In this document: positions 38,555-47,854 of the stretch, piece by piece
How positions within the stretch are numbered: the first letter of the stretch is position 1
Layout: each line of letters opens with the position of its first letter
DNA from: Bacteroidota bacterium
GTDB taxonomy: Bacteria > Bacteroidota > Rhodothermia > Rhodothermales > Bin80
Reading direction: 5' to 3'
Length of the DNA stretch: 64,000 nucleotides
Assembly (NCBI GenBank): GCA_026709065.1
Contig: JAPOTS010000040.1
Location: 25,942 to 89,941 of the forward strand
The notes under the pieces: generated by a model
The model's database searches: none
What the model saw: the letters and a program-made list of their open reading frames with translations, nothing else
What the model was told of the DNA's origin: nothing
Made by a program: the position numbers and the translations under genes

Positions 38555-39616
38555 TTAAATGATCTTGACACATACTGGGCTCGGTACATTAAGAATTTGC
38601 TTTGGGCCGTCAAGGAAGCCGCTCCCAGGATCAACGCGGAATACGATTAGGGTATCCGAGTCCTGATTTGCAACGATTAATAGCTCTCCAGTGGGATCCA
38701 GTGCAAAATTTCGTGGGACGCGTCCATGAGTGGGAAACCACTGAGGCGATGAAAGGTGTCCTGTATGTTTATCAATCTGAAAGCAAACGATACATGAGAT
38801 TCCGCGCAATGATGCATACAAAAAATTTCCAGAAGGATGGACATGAATATCGGCTCCAGAATGAGGCCCGGTATAGTCATCAGGAAGGGCGTTGAAGGTA
38901 TGAATGATCTCTGATTGCGCGCCTTTCCAAGATAGTAATGAAATTGTGGAGTCTAATTCATTGATCACATAAACTCGCTCACCTGAAGGATGAAAGCTCA
39001 GATGCCTAGGCCCAGCTCCTGGATGAATCTGTATGAACTCGCCCTTAGAATGAGAGCTTTGATTCAATGAATCAATGGGGTAGATGTGTACTTTATCAGT
39101 ACCCAGATCTGGAACTAAACAATACGTTCCTGTGGGATCTGGTACAATGGCATGTGGATGAGGTGATTTCTGACGAGTAGTGTTTGGACCTGATCCTGAG
39201 TGCTGAACAAATCCATCAATATCTCCCAATCCATCCCCTTCAGAAAGATTGATTGCGGTCACTGATCCGCTGATATAATTTGCAATTAGAAGGTGATTGT
39301 TACTGATGCTGATATAACAGGGCGCTCCACCTTGAGTGCCGAGCGTTCCAATTGAGTTGAGCAAATCTGTTTTTGGGTTCCATGACCATGCTTCAACTGC
39401 ACCCTGAGGAGTTTCTTCATATTGAGTGACTTCGCTGACTGCATACACATGGTGACGGTGCACATCCACCGTTAAGAAAGACGGGTTTGCGAGGCCTTGA
39501 AATGCCCCTTTCTCCCTCAGGAAGTTATCTTCAAGGGAAAACATATAAATCCCTGTGCCACGACCATTGACATGAGATAAAATTTGGGTATAAGTGCCTA
39601 CGAAAACTGTATGCAT
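38555..39616 (-). CDS. Lactonase-family beta-propeller (6-phosphogluconolactonase type)
   Basis: 353 residues, no signal peptide. Propeller repeats typical of the lactonase (PF10282) family are visible: VFVGTYTQILSHVNGRGTGIY, NPSFLTVDVHRHHVYAVSE, APCYISISNNHLLIANYISG, KSPHPHAIVPDPTGTY, GPRHLSFHPSGERVYVINE and GRVPRNFALDPTGELLIVANQ. It probably opens a sugar lactone, the expected product of a neighbouring sugar dehydrogenase. Its ATG overlaps the stop of the upstream dehydrogenase gene by one base, so the two are translationally coupled. Confidence 0.87.
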   Translation of the reverse strand: MHTVFVGTYTQILSHVNGRGTGIYMFSLEDNFLREKGAFQGLANPSFLTVDVHRHHVYAVSEVTQYEETPQGAVEAWSWNPKTDLLNSIGTLGTQGGAPCYISISNNHLLIANYISGSVTAINLSEGDGLGDIDGFVQHSGSGPNTTRQKSPHPHAIVPDPTGTYCLVPDLGTDKVHIYPIDSLNQSSHSKGEFIQIHPGAGPRHLSFHPSGERVYVINELDSTISLLSWKGAQSEIIHTFNALPDDYTGPHSGADIHVHPSGNFLYASLRGISCIVCFQIDKHTGHLSSPQWFPTHGRVPRNFALDPTGELLIVANQDSDTLIVFRVDPGSGFLDGPKQILNVPSPVCVKII

Positions 39617-40512
39617 TAATTTGGGGATCCAACTGTGACATCACATAAACGCTCCAAAGCTTTGATGAGCGCATGATTCCCATCGTTTCCAAGGCCTCGC
39701 TCTTGCAAGCTACGATAAAATTGAAAGATTTGTGCAGTACATGGGAGTGCGATCCCTAAATCGTCGGCAGCTTTCAACACTAAGCGTAGATCTTTTTGTT
39801 GTAGATCAATTGTAAAGCCAGGACGGAAGTCTCGCTCTATGACTTGCTTCCCACGGTTACTGAGCATCCAACTACTCGCGGCTCCCTGCTCAACTGCTTC
39901 AATGGTTTTACCTAAGTCCAGCTCGCCTTTCTGAGCAAACAAAAGAGCTTCGCCAATGGCTTGCATGGTTCCGACCACCAGAATTTGATTGACGAGTTTG
40001 ACCATTTGGCCTGCTCCATTAGCTCCAACGTGAGTAATTTGGCTTCCAATGGCGGAGAAAACTCCCATCGCACGGTTCACATTACTAGTGTCACCTCCAA
40101 TCATGATGCTAAGTGTTCCATTAGCTGCCCCTTCACTTCCTCCACTAATCGGAGCATCAAGCATGCTAAGCCCAGAGGCATTAAGTTGAGCATTGATTTT
40201 TATGGTGGCTTGTGGGCTGATCGTACTGGTATCAATGATCAATGTCCCCACTTGAGCTCCATGAACGACTCCTTGATCGCCGAATAGGACCTCCTCTACA
40301 TCTGGGGTATCGCTCACACAAATGATAACAATCTTGCATTTAGATGCAACATCTGCGGGGCTTGATGAAGCAATTGCACCTTTTAACACTAAGGGATCCA
40401 TACGGCTTGATGTGCGATTCCATACATGCATATCAAAGCCAGAGTCAAGGAGATTCATGGCCATCCCCCGTCCCATGATGCCAAGACCAATAAACCCTAT
40501 GGACTCTTTCAT
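39616..40512 (-). CDS. Beta-hydroxyacid dehydrogenase (GarR/HIBADH family)
   Basis: 298 residues. The NAD(P)-binding start is IGFIGLGIMGRGMAMNLL, substrate motif LDAPISGGSEGAANGTLSIM (S123-G124-G125), and catalytic lysine GAGQMVKLVNQ (K172). Length fits 3-hydroxyisobutyrate, tartronate-semialdehyde or related dehydrogenases. In this setting a tartronate-semialdehyde or glyoxylate reductase role in sugar-acid breakdown is plausible but not proven. It overlaps the lactonase start by one base. Confidence 0.9.
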   Translation of the reverse strand: MKESIGFIGLGIMGRGMAMNLLDSGFDMHVWNRTSSRMDPLVLKGAIASSSPADVASKCKIVIICVSDTPDVEEVLFGDQGVVHGAQVGTLIIDTSTISPQATIKINAQLNASGLSMLDAPISGGSEGAANGTLSIMIGGDTSNVNRAMGVFSAIGSQITHVGANGAGQMVKLVNQILVVGTMQAIGEALLFAQKGELDLGKTIEAVEQGAASSWMLSNRGKQVIERDFRPGFTIDLQQKDLRLVLKAADDLGIALPCTAQIFQFYRSLQERGLGNDGNHALIKALERLCDVTVGSPN

Positions 40513-40622
40513 AACTAAATATAATGGTTTGAGATGCTTTATTAAAAGAAAATTAGATTGAGTTTCAATAATTAGACCATGTGACTAACTCGGGCAAGAT
40601 TTCCATTATTTACAATGATACC

Positions 40623-41882
40623 CTAATCGATACTGTTTGATGTGAGCCTGAAGAGGTGTTCACCAGCGCGAGGAACATAAAGATAGTCGGGGTGCGTGTT
40701 GGTTTCCCACCAAGTAAGATCAATGGACTTTGGGTCACAATATCCGAGACCGACTTTTTTGCAACGTTCCTTTGAAATCAGACTGGCCAAAGTGAGTTGA
40801 ATTCTGGGGGTTTCTTCTCCATTGATATATATTGCATCACCTCGCACATGAGCAGAATGTGCAAGGACAGTCCAGGGGAAATGTTGATATGTTTCCCAAT
40901 GTGCTCTGAAAAATTCAATACCATGAAAGCCGATGCGATCAAGTAAGCGACCATGTGTATATGATAGTTCGCAGATATGTGGGGCAAAGAGTATAATTTC
41001 TCCACCGTCGGCGATGACTGGTTCAAGCTTATACATTCCTTTTGCACCCGTCCACAAGTCATCATACATTAATGGGATTCGGGCCAGTGCTTGGTTGACA
41101 GGCTTCGTCATCCAACTAATATGGAGTTTGGAAGAATGCTCAGCGGCTTCTAACCAAGCCTTACTTTTATGATCTCCAATATATATTCCGGCAAGGCTAT
41201 TTTCAAGGACAACTAAATTAATGAACATGCGAAAACATGGAATTTCCTGCGCAGCCCGATTGATCAATCTACGGATAGGAGTATCGTAGGTGCCAATGAC
41301 CTGACGACTTGACATTAGAGCTCCTACCCAGTGCGTGAAGTCAATGACTTCGGGTCCACTTATGCCAGGAAAAAAATATTTATTTCCCCCTGAAAAGCCT
41401 GCCACTTCATGAGGGAAAACTGGTCCACATACCAGTGCGACATCATAATCAAGAATTTTTCGATTGATGGTTACTGGGAGTGGCATCTTGATCAGCCCAT
41501 CTGTCAATGATGACACTTCTTCATCTGAGATGGTTGTCAAGGTGACAAGTGACTCAGGATGGTTCCATGTATGATTGAATAGGTTTACATTGGCATAGTA
41601 GGTTGTTTTCGCGGTAGGAGTAATACCTACATGAGATAGAATTGCATCTTCACTCATTGGTGGATGGGTTCCAAGAGCAATCATAAAATCCAGCTGTGTC
41701 ACTTGTCCCATGAGTTGGTCGGTGATTTCTCGAAAAAGAACAGGTAGAGGGAGTGACCGTGTGCTATCTGGGATAATCACTAGAACCTTGTCACTACGTT
41801 GAAATCGGTTATGTAGTCCATCGGCAAGATGGGTAGAAATTTCCGTAGGTGTCAGAAGGTGGATTGGACGCTTCAACTTCAT
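40623..41882 (-). CDS. larA: LarA-like nickel-pincer 2-hydroxyacid racemase/epimerase
   Basis: 419 residues. The N-terminal motif IPDSTR (D39, R42), ALGTHPPM (H73), and HEVAGFSGGNKYFFPG with H158 and K168, then FTHW with H184, reproduce the cofactor-binding residues of LarA; the H-to-K spacing of 10 and K-to-H spacing of 16 are the same as in lactate racemase. The enzyme family uses a nickel pincer nucleotide covalently attached to the lysine to racemise or epimerise 2-hydroxyacids. The cofactor-making genes (larB, larC, larE) are not in this window. It starts the reverse-strand run ahead of the beta-hydroxyacid dehydrogenase gene, with a 110-base gap. Confidence 0.85.
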   Translation of the reverse strand: MKLKRPIHLLTPTEISTHLADGLHNRFQRSDKVLVIIPDSTRSLPLPVLFREITDQLMGQVTQLDFMIALGTHPPMSEDAILSHVGITPTAKTTYYANVNLFNHTWNHPESLVTLTTISDEEVSSLTDGLIKMPLPVTINRKILDYDVALVCGPVFPHEVAGFSGGNKYFFPGISGPEVIDFTHWVGALMSSRQVIGTYDTPIRRLINRAAQEIPCFRMFINLVVLENSLAGIYIGDHKSKAWLEAAEHSSKLHISWMTKPVNQALARIPLMYDDLWTGAKGMYKLEPVIADGGEIILFAPHICELSYTHGRLLDRIGFHGIEFFRAHWETYQHFPWTVLAHSAHVRGDAIYINGEETPRIQLTLASLISKERCKKVGLGYCDPKSIDLTWWETNTHPDYLYVPRAGEHLFRLTSNSID

Positions 41883-41980
41883 TAGAAACTTATGATCATC
41901 AGTGGCCTTTTTGGTCTATAAGTGATCCAGTCTGAATTCAATTGATAACATTATAGAACAGATACTTTTGAAGTAGCTAC

Positions 41981-42012
41981 ATCAACGAAGCACCTAAATC
42001 AACGAAGCACCT
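41981..42012. repeat. 15-bp tandem direct repeat
   Basis: ATCAACGAAGCACCT occurs twice with a 17-base period (41981-41995 and 41998-42012), upstream of the larA-like gene. Meaning unknown; it might be a duplicated regulator site. Confidence 0.7.
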
Positions 42013-42076
42013 TATAGAATGGTGTCTCTTGAATTATATGATTGTTGAAGCAAGGTAGAGATTTGTTTCAATAATG

Positions 42077-42107
42077 TACTATACTATACTATACTATTAT
42101 ACTATAC
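42077..42107. repeat. TACTA pentanucleotide repeat
   Basis: The unit TACTA is repeated about six times with one irregular step (TATTA). Such a tract can change length by slippage. It lies in the gap between the larA-like and DUF2911 genes. Confidence 0.75.
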
Positions 42108-42549
42108 CAACCAGAAATCATATACTGCCAAGATCAACAAGAACGACTGGGCATATTATGTGCAGAAACACCCGATTAATTTGTGAAGTTGAGTCATGCC
42201 ACTGAAAATTCTTTCGCAATGGGATAAGGTAATTCAACAAATCAAATTCGTACATCCGCAAGCAGAGGACAACGGACAATCAAATATGCATCATATTGAA
42301 GTTCTGGTTGAATGATCTCCTGTCTACTCACGAAATAATCAAAGATGAATAGTAGTCTGATGGCAAGCCCTCGCTTTTCCGTCTATCGTCTAAGTCAAAG
42401 GGAACAGAATCCTCTCAAAGTTAACACTCGAATTTTAACACAATTCGTAACAAATCAAGATCAATATACTGAGAGTCTGTGAAAAAATAATGGAAATATA
42501 CTTGCAATTAGAACCGTTGATTGTAAGGGAATTGCAACAAACAACGCTA

Positions 42550-43134
42550 CTATTGAGCAACCATGAAAGGGATGCTGGCTAATGTATCTTCCCACATCAT
42601 CGCTAGAATGCCTCCTTGATCGGTCACATCATAAAACCCAATTGTAAATTGATCTACACTTACCTCCAACTCATCAAGTAACATTGGAGCTCTGACGACA
42701 TCTTTGTCATCAGTATATTCGTAAGCTCCCCAAAGCCCTTCTCCAGGTTCTCTACCAGATTCTTTAGCTTGATGGGATGAAAGAATAAATGTCCAGTTAC
42801 CCTCTTTGAGGTCGACAAAAATACTATATTCGCCCGTATCAACTTGAACACCACCAATCATTAAAGAAACATCGGTACTCAGACGTGTTGATTTGTTTGC
42901 ACCGGCTCGCCATACTGGGGCAGGACCTGTAACCATTGTGCCATAATCTTCTCCTGAGCCAAAAATATTTGTACGACCACGCAGGATTGGGCGACTATAA
43001 TCAACGACAATCCAAGCATCTCCGATTTGTGTTGAAGCCTCACCTCTAGGGGAAGATGGCCGCTGTGCAACAGCACTGTTAGAAATTAAAATTAGAGATA
43101 CGAATAGTAAAGGGGCTGTGAAAAAACGGTACAT
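42550..43134 (-). CDS. Secreted DUF2911 protein
   Basis: 194 residues with a signal peptide (APLLFVSLILISNSAVAQ). The DUF2911 family is recognised by IVVDYSRPILRGRTNIFG, VWRAGANKSTRLSTD, DTGEYSIFVDL and WTFILSS. Members are frequent in FCB bacteria; function is not established. It is transcribed alone, divergently from the MFS gene. Confidence 0.85.
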   Translation of the reverse strand: MYRFFTAPLLFVSLILISNSAVAQRPSSPRGEASTQIGDAWIVVDYSRPILRGRTNIFGSGEDYGTMVTGPAPVWRAGANKSTRLSTDVSLMIGGVQVDTGEYSIFVDLKEGNWTFILSSHQAKESGREPGEGLWGAYEYTDDKDVVRAPMLLDELEVSVDQFTIGFYDVTDQGGILAMMWEDTLASIPFMVAQ

Positions 43135-43456
43135 GATTACAAGGAATTGATATGAAAGAATATTGTATCTAATCTAACGACTTGTATGCTACTTAGATCC
43201 ACAGCGACTATTGAGATTGGGATACGCAATCATCCATAATCTGCAAACACTCTCACATGCAAATAAGCATGGCCGCCCGCGACAAAGAATATGTCACCAG
43301 ATAATCTCAACAGAGGAGACATAACAATGTGAAATGAAAACCTTGAACCTTTTTAATTCATTCTCCAACCGAACTACTCACAATTGGTTATTGATTTGTG
43401 TATATTATTAGAAAATATATTTCTCCTCATTATTAATTATTAAATTCAAACAGAAA
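43135..43456. other. Divergent intergenic region
   Basis: 322 bases between the DUF2911 gene (reverse) and the MFS transporter gene (forward). No gene seen. A very AT-rich stretch lies directly before the MFS start. Confidence 0.5.
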
Positions 43457-44908
43457 ATGATTAATCGAAATCGTCTCTTTTACGGTAGCTGTCTTGCCTT
43501 ATTGACTACAGCATTTGCATTTACAGTTATTTCTGGAATTGCTTTCTCTATAAAAACTGAATTTGTTCTAACCAATGCCCAATTAGGTGTCTTCACGGGG
43601 GTGTTTTTCATAGGGTTTACCATCAGTCAGGCCATTTTCTCTCCATTGTGTGATATTATAGGGATGCGTTGGATTGTGCGGGGAGCATTTATCACGCATG
43701 TTGCTGGAGCTATATTGATCATGATTTCTCAGGGTTATAGCGTTGCAGTTGCTGGGTCAATGTGCGCAGGGCTTGGGGCTGGGTTGGTTGAAGCAGGATG
43801 TAATCCACTTGTAGCGGCACTTTATCCAGACAACAAGACATCTAAGCTAAATCATTTTCATATGTGGTTCCCCTATGGGAACCTGATTGCTGCGATCGTG
43901 CTCACCTTAGTGTTTGCCCAGCTTGGGGGTGGATGGAGACCCCAACTCCTACTGGTGTTGATTCCTGCACTGGGCTATGGCGTGATGATGTTTACAGCTC
44001 CGTTTCCGAAAACAGAGGGAGTTGAGGCCGGTGTCTCAGTGGGAGAGTCATTCAAGGCTCTCTTTGCACCAATCATGCTCATCATGCTCCCCTTGATGTT
44101 GGTGACAGCATCTATGGAGCTTCCACCATCAAGTTGGGTTCCTTCAGTACTCACTGCAGGTGGAATTAACGGGCTTCTTGTCTTTGGGTTTGTATTTGGT
44201 ATAATGGGCACACTTCGCTTACTTGCAGGCCCAGTCGTGAAGGCTCTTACACCTACGGGGATTCTTTTTGGTGGGGCAATTCTTGCAACATTAGGGCTCT
44301 ATTTGTTCAGTAATGCAGAATCTACCACCATGGCATTCTTAACCGCTGCAATCTGGGCGGTTGGGATTGCGTACTTCTGGCCTACGATGTTGGGATATGT
44401 TTCAGAGCGAAACCCCAAAAGCGGGGCATTAGGACTCGGCGTTATGGGAGCTGTAGGGATGCTGGCTTCATTCTTTGTCACGCCGTGGTTAGGGGGTATA
44501 GCGGATGACCGAGGACATGATGTTCTTGACATCAATACCGTCGTTGAAATTTTTCAAGACGTAAATACTGAATTTCCCATGATTGCAGAAACGGCTGGGG
44601 CTCAGGCGGATGATATAATGAATGTGAATCGTTCTGTTGAATCCGTCTTAAACCAGTATTCTGTCAATGAAGAACTCCCACGTGGCGAGACGATGCAAGC
44701 CTTAAGGGCTGTCAGCGGATCTGGGCTTGAATCAGATGCTGTAGGCCGAGCACAACAGCAATTAAATCCTGCTGATAATGAAGGTGGGAGGCTGTCATTC
44801 CGCACCCTTGTTCCGTTTGGAATCGTCCTTATTGTTGTCTTTGGGCTCCTGCTGATTAAAGATTTACGGGCAGGCGGATATCAAGCTGAAAAACTTACTG
44901 AAGAGTAA
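43457..44908 (+). CDS. Major facilitator superfamily transporter
   Basis: 483 residues with about twelve hydrophobic segments. The first begins LALLTTAFAFTVISGIAF, and MFS loop features include ISQAIFSPLCDIIGMRWIVRG. A soluble insert of about 90 residues (about 360-450, DINTVVEIFQDVNTEFP to LNPADNEGG) precedes the last helix, which is unusual in length. It probably imports a sugar or organic acid; the convergent FAD dehydrogenase gene ends 3 bases away, with no room for a separate terminator. The substrate cannot be read from sequence. Confidence 0.88.
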   Translation: MINRNRLFYGSCLALLTTAFAFTVISGIAFSIKTEFVLTNAQLGVFTGVFFIGFTISQAIFSPLCDIIGMRWIVRGAFITHVAGAILIMISQGYSVAVAGSMCAGLGAGLVEAGCNPLVAALYPDNKTSKLNHFHMWFPYGNLIAAIVLTLVFAQLGGGWRPQLLLVLIPALGYGVMMFTAPFPKTEGVEAGVSVGESFKALFAPIMLIMLPLMLVTASMELPPSSWVPSVLTAGGINGLLVFGFVFGIMGTLRLLAGPVVKALTPTGILFGGAILATLGLYLFSNAESTTMAFLTAAIWAVGIAYFWPTMLGYVSERNPKSGALGLGVMGAVGMLASFFVTPWLGGIADDRGHDVLDINTVVEIFQDVNTEFPMIAETAGAQADDIMNVNRSVESVLNQYSVNEELPRGETMQALRAVSGSGLESDAVGRAQQQLNPADNEGGRLSFRTLVPFGIVLIVVFGLLLIKDLRAGGYQAEKLTEE

Positions 44909-44911
44909 AAG

Positions 44912-47848
44912 CTATAAGGATGGCTCAGTGATCGCATCACGAAGAACCTCTGCAGGATGGAGGATATTCTTAATGTCGTAATGTTCCAACTGGTGTCGGC
45001 AACTTGTCCCTGGTGCGACAATTAATGTGTCACTGCTGGCATTACGCATTTCGGGGATCAGGCGACGTTCTGCCATGGTTCTGGAAATGTCATAATGCTC
45101 TTTCTCGTACCCAAACGAGCCTGCCATTCCACAGCAACTTGTGTCAACCTCTCGTACATGATAGTTCTCGGGTAAAGTAAGGATAGTATGTGTCGGCTCT
45201 GTGCCCACAAGTGCACGCTGGTGACAGTGACCATGGAGTAAAATATCTCGCGAGGCGCGAGTGAAGGTCATCGGAAGTTGCCTTTGTCTGGCTAGATTAG
45301 CAATGAATTCATCAAATAAAACTGACTGTTGGGCAACGATTTGAGCATCTTCGTTTTCAGGTAACAAATACAGATATTCATCTTTCAATGATAAAAGACA
45401 GCTAGGCTCAAGTCCAATGATCGGGAGTCCTGCTTGTGCATAAGGTAATAGATGAGCAACGGTATCCCTTGCTGCTGAACGTGCTTTCTTGACTAATCCT
45501 TTTGAGATCAAGGGCCGTCCACAGCAGTGGTGTCCTGGCAGAATTACTTCAAATCCCGCAGATTCAAGGACTTCAACCGCAGCAATAGAGATGTGAGGAT
45601 CATTGAATGTATTAAAGGTATCGTTGAAAAGGACAACTTGTTTTTTATGTTGCCCATTGCTGGTTCTTTGTTTGAACCATTTTGTGAAAGGGGTTTGGGC
45701 AAATGATGGCATGGTGCGTTCCATAGTGATTCCAACCATTTGATCTAACAAATATCGGATTGGTTGGCTTTGGAGGATGCGATTTGTTATCGGAGCAAGC
45801 GGGCCACTGGCTAAACGACTAAAGGTTGCTATGTCTCCGAACATGCGAGTCCGCAATGGGACGGAGTGTTTGTTGTAGTACTGAGATAGAAACTCAAATT
45901 TGATTTTTGCCATGTCAACCGACGATGGACATTCGGATTTACAGGCTTTGCATTCAATGCATAGATCCATGACTTCATACATCCGCTTGCTGGTGAGTTC
46001 CTCATGGGGGAGCGTTCCTGATAGCGCTGCCCTTAATGCATTCGCTCTCCCTCGAGTAGAATGCTCTTCCTCATGAGTTGCCATGAAGCTAGGACACATT
46101 ACTCCTGTCGTTTTTTTACGGCAAATACCAGCACCGTTACACATCTCAACCGCACGATCAAATCCCTGCTCCGCAGTAAAATCAAGGTTCAGTTCAAGAG
46201 GCATGACCTTATAGTGAGGACCGTAGCGGAGATTCTCAGTGGCTGATGAAGCATTGACGATGATCCCCGGATTTAATCGGTTATCTGGATCCCAACTATG
46301 CTTTACATCTTGATACAAACGATATAAATCTGGTCCAAAGAATCGTTCATTCATCCAGCTACGCGTCCGCCCATCGCCATGCTCACTGGACAGGGCCCCG
46401 CCATAGCCATGGAGCAAGTCAATTGCAAAATCAAGGATCTCCGGGATTTTGGCAATTTCTGTGGCCTCTTTTGTATTGATAATCGGACGAATATGAATGC
46501 AGCCTGCACTTGCATGAGCATAATAGGCAACCTGTGTATTTCTGTCTGCACAGAAGTGTCCAATTTTGTCGACATACTCGGCAAGGTGTTGGGTTGGAAC
46601 AGCTGCGTCTTCAATAAATGGAATGGGCTTGTGGTCTCCTTTAATACTCATCAAGAGCCCTAATCCGGCCTTGCGGACTTGCCATACATTGTTCTGCAGT
46701 TGTGGGTCTAACACGGGTGTAACACAGTCCTTTACGCCTTGATTAGAAAGGAGTCTTGAGAGAGATTCGATTTTTGATTTGAGTTCTGATTCGCCATCTC
46801 CATAGAACTCCGTAATGAGGATGCAGTCTGGGTCAGATGCAATAAATGTTTGAAGCAACCGTGAATATTTTGGTACATCCTGACATAACCGAAGCCCTAA
46901 GTTATCCATCAACTCTATGGCTGAAGGGTCGGATTCGAGGATCGTAGGGATTTGTTGGAGAGCTTCAACAGTTGATTGAAATTGTACGATTGCAAGGCCT
47001 CGCGCTTTGGGGATAGGAACGAGGTTGAGAGTGACATCCTGAATCACAGCCAGCGTACCTTCGGAGCCGCATACCAGCTTTGATAAGTTAAACCGGTGAT
47101 CTTGTGGCATCATAAACGAAGGGCCTTCACCGACCAATCGATCTAGGTTATATCCCCCACATCGCCTCCAGTGGCGCGGGGTTTCCTCAATGATGGTCTG
47201 TCGGTTCTCTAAGGTTTGGGTGAGATGGATCATTTGCTGATAAATCTGCCCTTCAAGCCCGGTTCGCTGCGCTCTGTCCTGAAGTTGTTCTGAGTTCAGT
47301 GGACTGAAATGTGCCTGTGAACCATCACTGAGAAAAACATTCATTTCCAAAATGTGGTCTGCCGTCATTCCGTAGCAGATTGAATGGCTTCCAGTTGAAT
47401 TATTACTGACAATGCCTCCTAACCCTGCACGGTTACTACTTGCAGGATCAGGCCCAAATTGGAGGCCAGTATGCTGTAAGTCTTGGTTCAATTGGTCAAG
47501 GACAAGACCGGGCTGAGCGCGAACCCAACCCTCTGCTTCATTCACTTCAATGATTCGGTTGAGGTGACGAGTAAAATCAATGATTACGGCTTCAGAAACA
47601 GCCTGCCCCGCCAAGCTACTGCCCCCAGTACGGGGGAGGATTGGAACCTCAAATTTTGAGGCGATCGTCACGGCTGCATGGACATCATCAATCGAGGCCG
47701 GGAAAAAGACACCATGGGGCTTCACCTGATAAATACTTGCATCGGTGCTATATAGCACGCGGCTATAATCGTCAGTTCGAATGTCCCCTTGACACACGCG
47801 TTCAAGTGCGCGCACAAAGTCCGCTAGTCCCGAATCTGAATTTGCCAT
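44912..47848 (-). CDS. D-lactate dehydrogenase-type FAD and Fe-S oxidoreductase
   Basis: 978 residues, a GlcD-GlpC type fusion. The FAD-binding domain (about 40-250) includes ILPRTGGSSLAGQAVSEAVI and GLGGIVSNNSTGSHSICYG. The FAD-oxidase C-terminal domain ends at SSEHGDGRTRSW and LNPGIIV. Two 4Fe-4S clusters are supported by CNGAGICRKKTTGVMCPS and LCIECKACKSECPSSVD. The C-terminal CCG domains give HHCCGRPLISKG and DTSCCGMAGSFGYE. Such proteins oxidise D-lactate, glycolate or a related 2-hydroxyacid and feed electrons to the respiratory chain. A LarA-like racemase 3 kb away makes D-lactate or another D-2-hydroxyacid a reasonable guess. It follows the sugar dehydrogenase lipoprotein by 6 bases. 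Confidence 0.92.
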   Translation of the reverse strand: MANSDSGLADFVRALERVCQGDIRTDDYSRVLYSTDASIYQVKPHGVFFPASIDDVHAAVTIASKFEVPILPRTGGSSLAGQAVSEAVIIDFTRHLNRIIEVNEAEGWVRAQPGLVLDQLNQDLQHTGLQFGPDPASSNRAGLGGIVSNNSTGSHSICYGMTADHILEMNVFLSDGSQAHFSPLNSEQLQDRAQRTGLEGQIYQQMIHLTQTLENRQTIIEETPRHWRRCGGYNLDRLVGEGPSFMMPQDHRFNLSKLVCGSEGTLAVIQDVTLNLVPIPKARGLAIVQFQSTVEALQQIPTILESDPSAIELMDNLGLRLCQDVPKYSRLLQTFIASDPDCILITEFYGDGESELKSKIESLSRLLSNQGVKDCVTPVLDPQLQNNVWQVRKAGLGLLMSIKGDHKPIPFIEDAAVPTQHLAEYVDKIGHFCADRNTQVAYYAHASAGCIHIRPIINTKEATEIAKIPEILDFAIDLLHGYGGALSSEHGDGRTRSWMNERFFGPDLYRLYQDVKHSWDPDNRLNPGIIVNASSATENLRYGPHYKVMPLELNLDFTAEQGFDRAVEMCNGAGICRKKTTGVMCPSFMATHEEEHSTRGRANALRAALSGTLPHEELTSKRMYEVMDLCIECKACKSECPSSVDMAKIKFEFLSQYYNKHSVPLRTRMFGDIATFSRLASGPLAPITNRILQSQPIRYLLDQMVGITMERTMPSFAQTPFTKWFKQRTSNGQHKKQVVLFNDTFNTFNDPHISIAAVEVLESAGFEVILPGHHCCGRPLISKGLVKKARSAARDTVAHLLPYAQAGLPIIGLEPSCLLSLKDEYLYLLPENEDAQIVAQQSVLFDEFIANLARQRQLPMTFTRASRDILLHGHCHQRALVGTEPTHTILTLPENYHVREVDTSCCGMAGSFGYEKEHYDISRTMAERRLIPEMRNASSDTLIVAPGTSCRHQLEHYDIKNILHPAEVLRDAITEPSL

Positions 47849-47854
47849 TAATGA

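Larger units (their letters stand above)
41883..42549. other. Intergenic region with short repeats
   Basis: No convincing gene in 667 AT-rich bases. It contains a 15-bp direct repeat and a pentanucleotide tract, listed separately. Confidence 0.45.

Noticed and set aside
42196..42315. Short open frame beginning MPLKILSQWDKV
   Set aside because: Only about 39 codons, with no homology recognised; kept as unexplained intergenic sequence.
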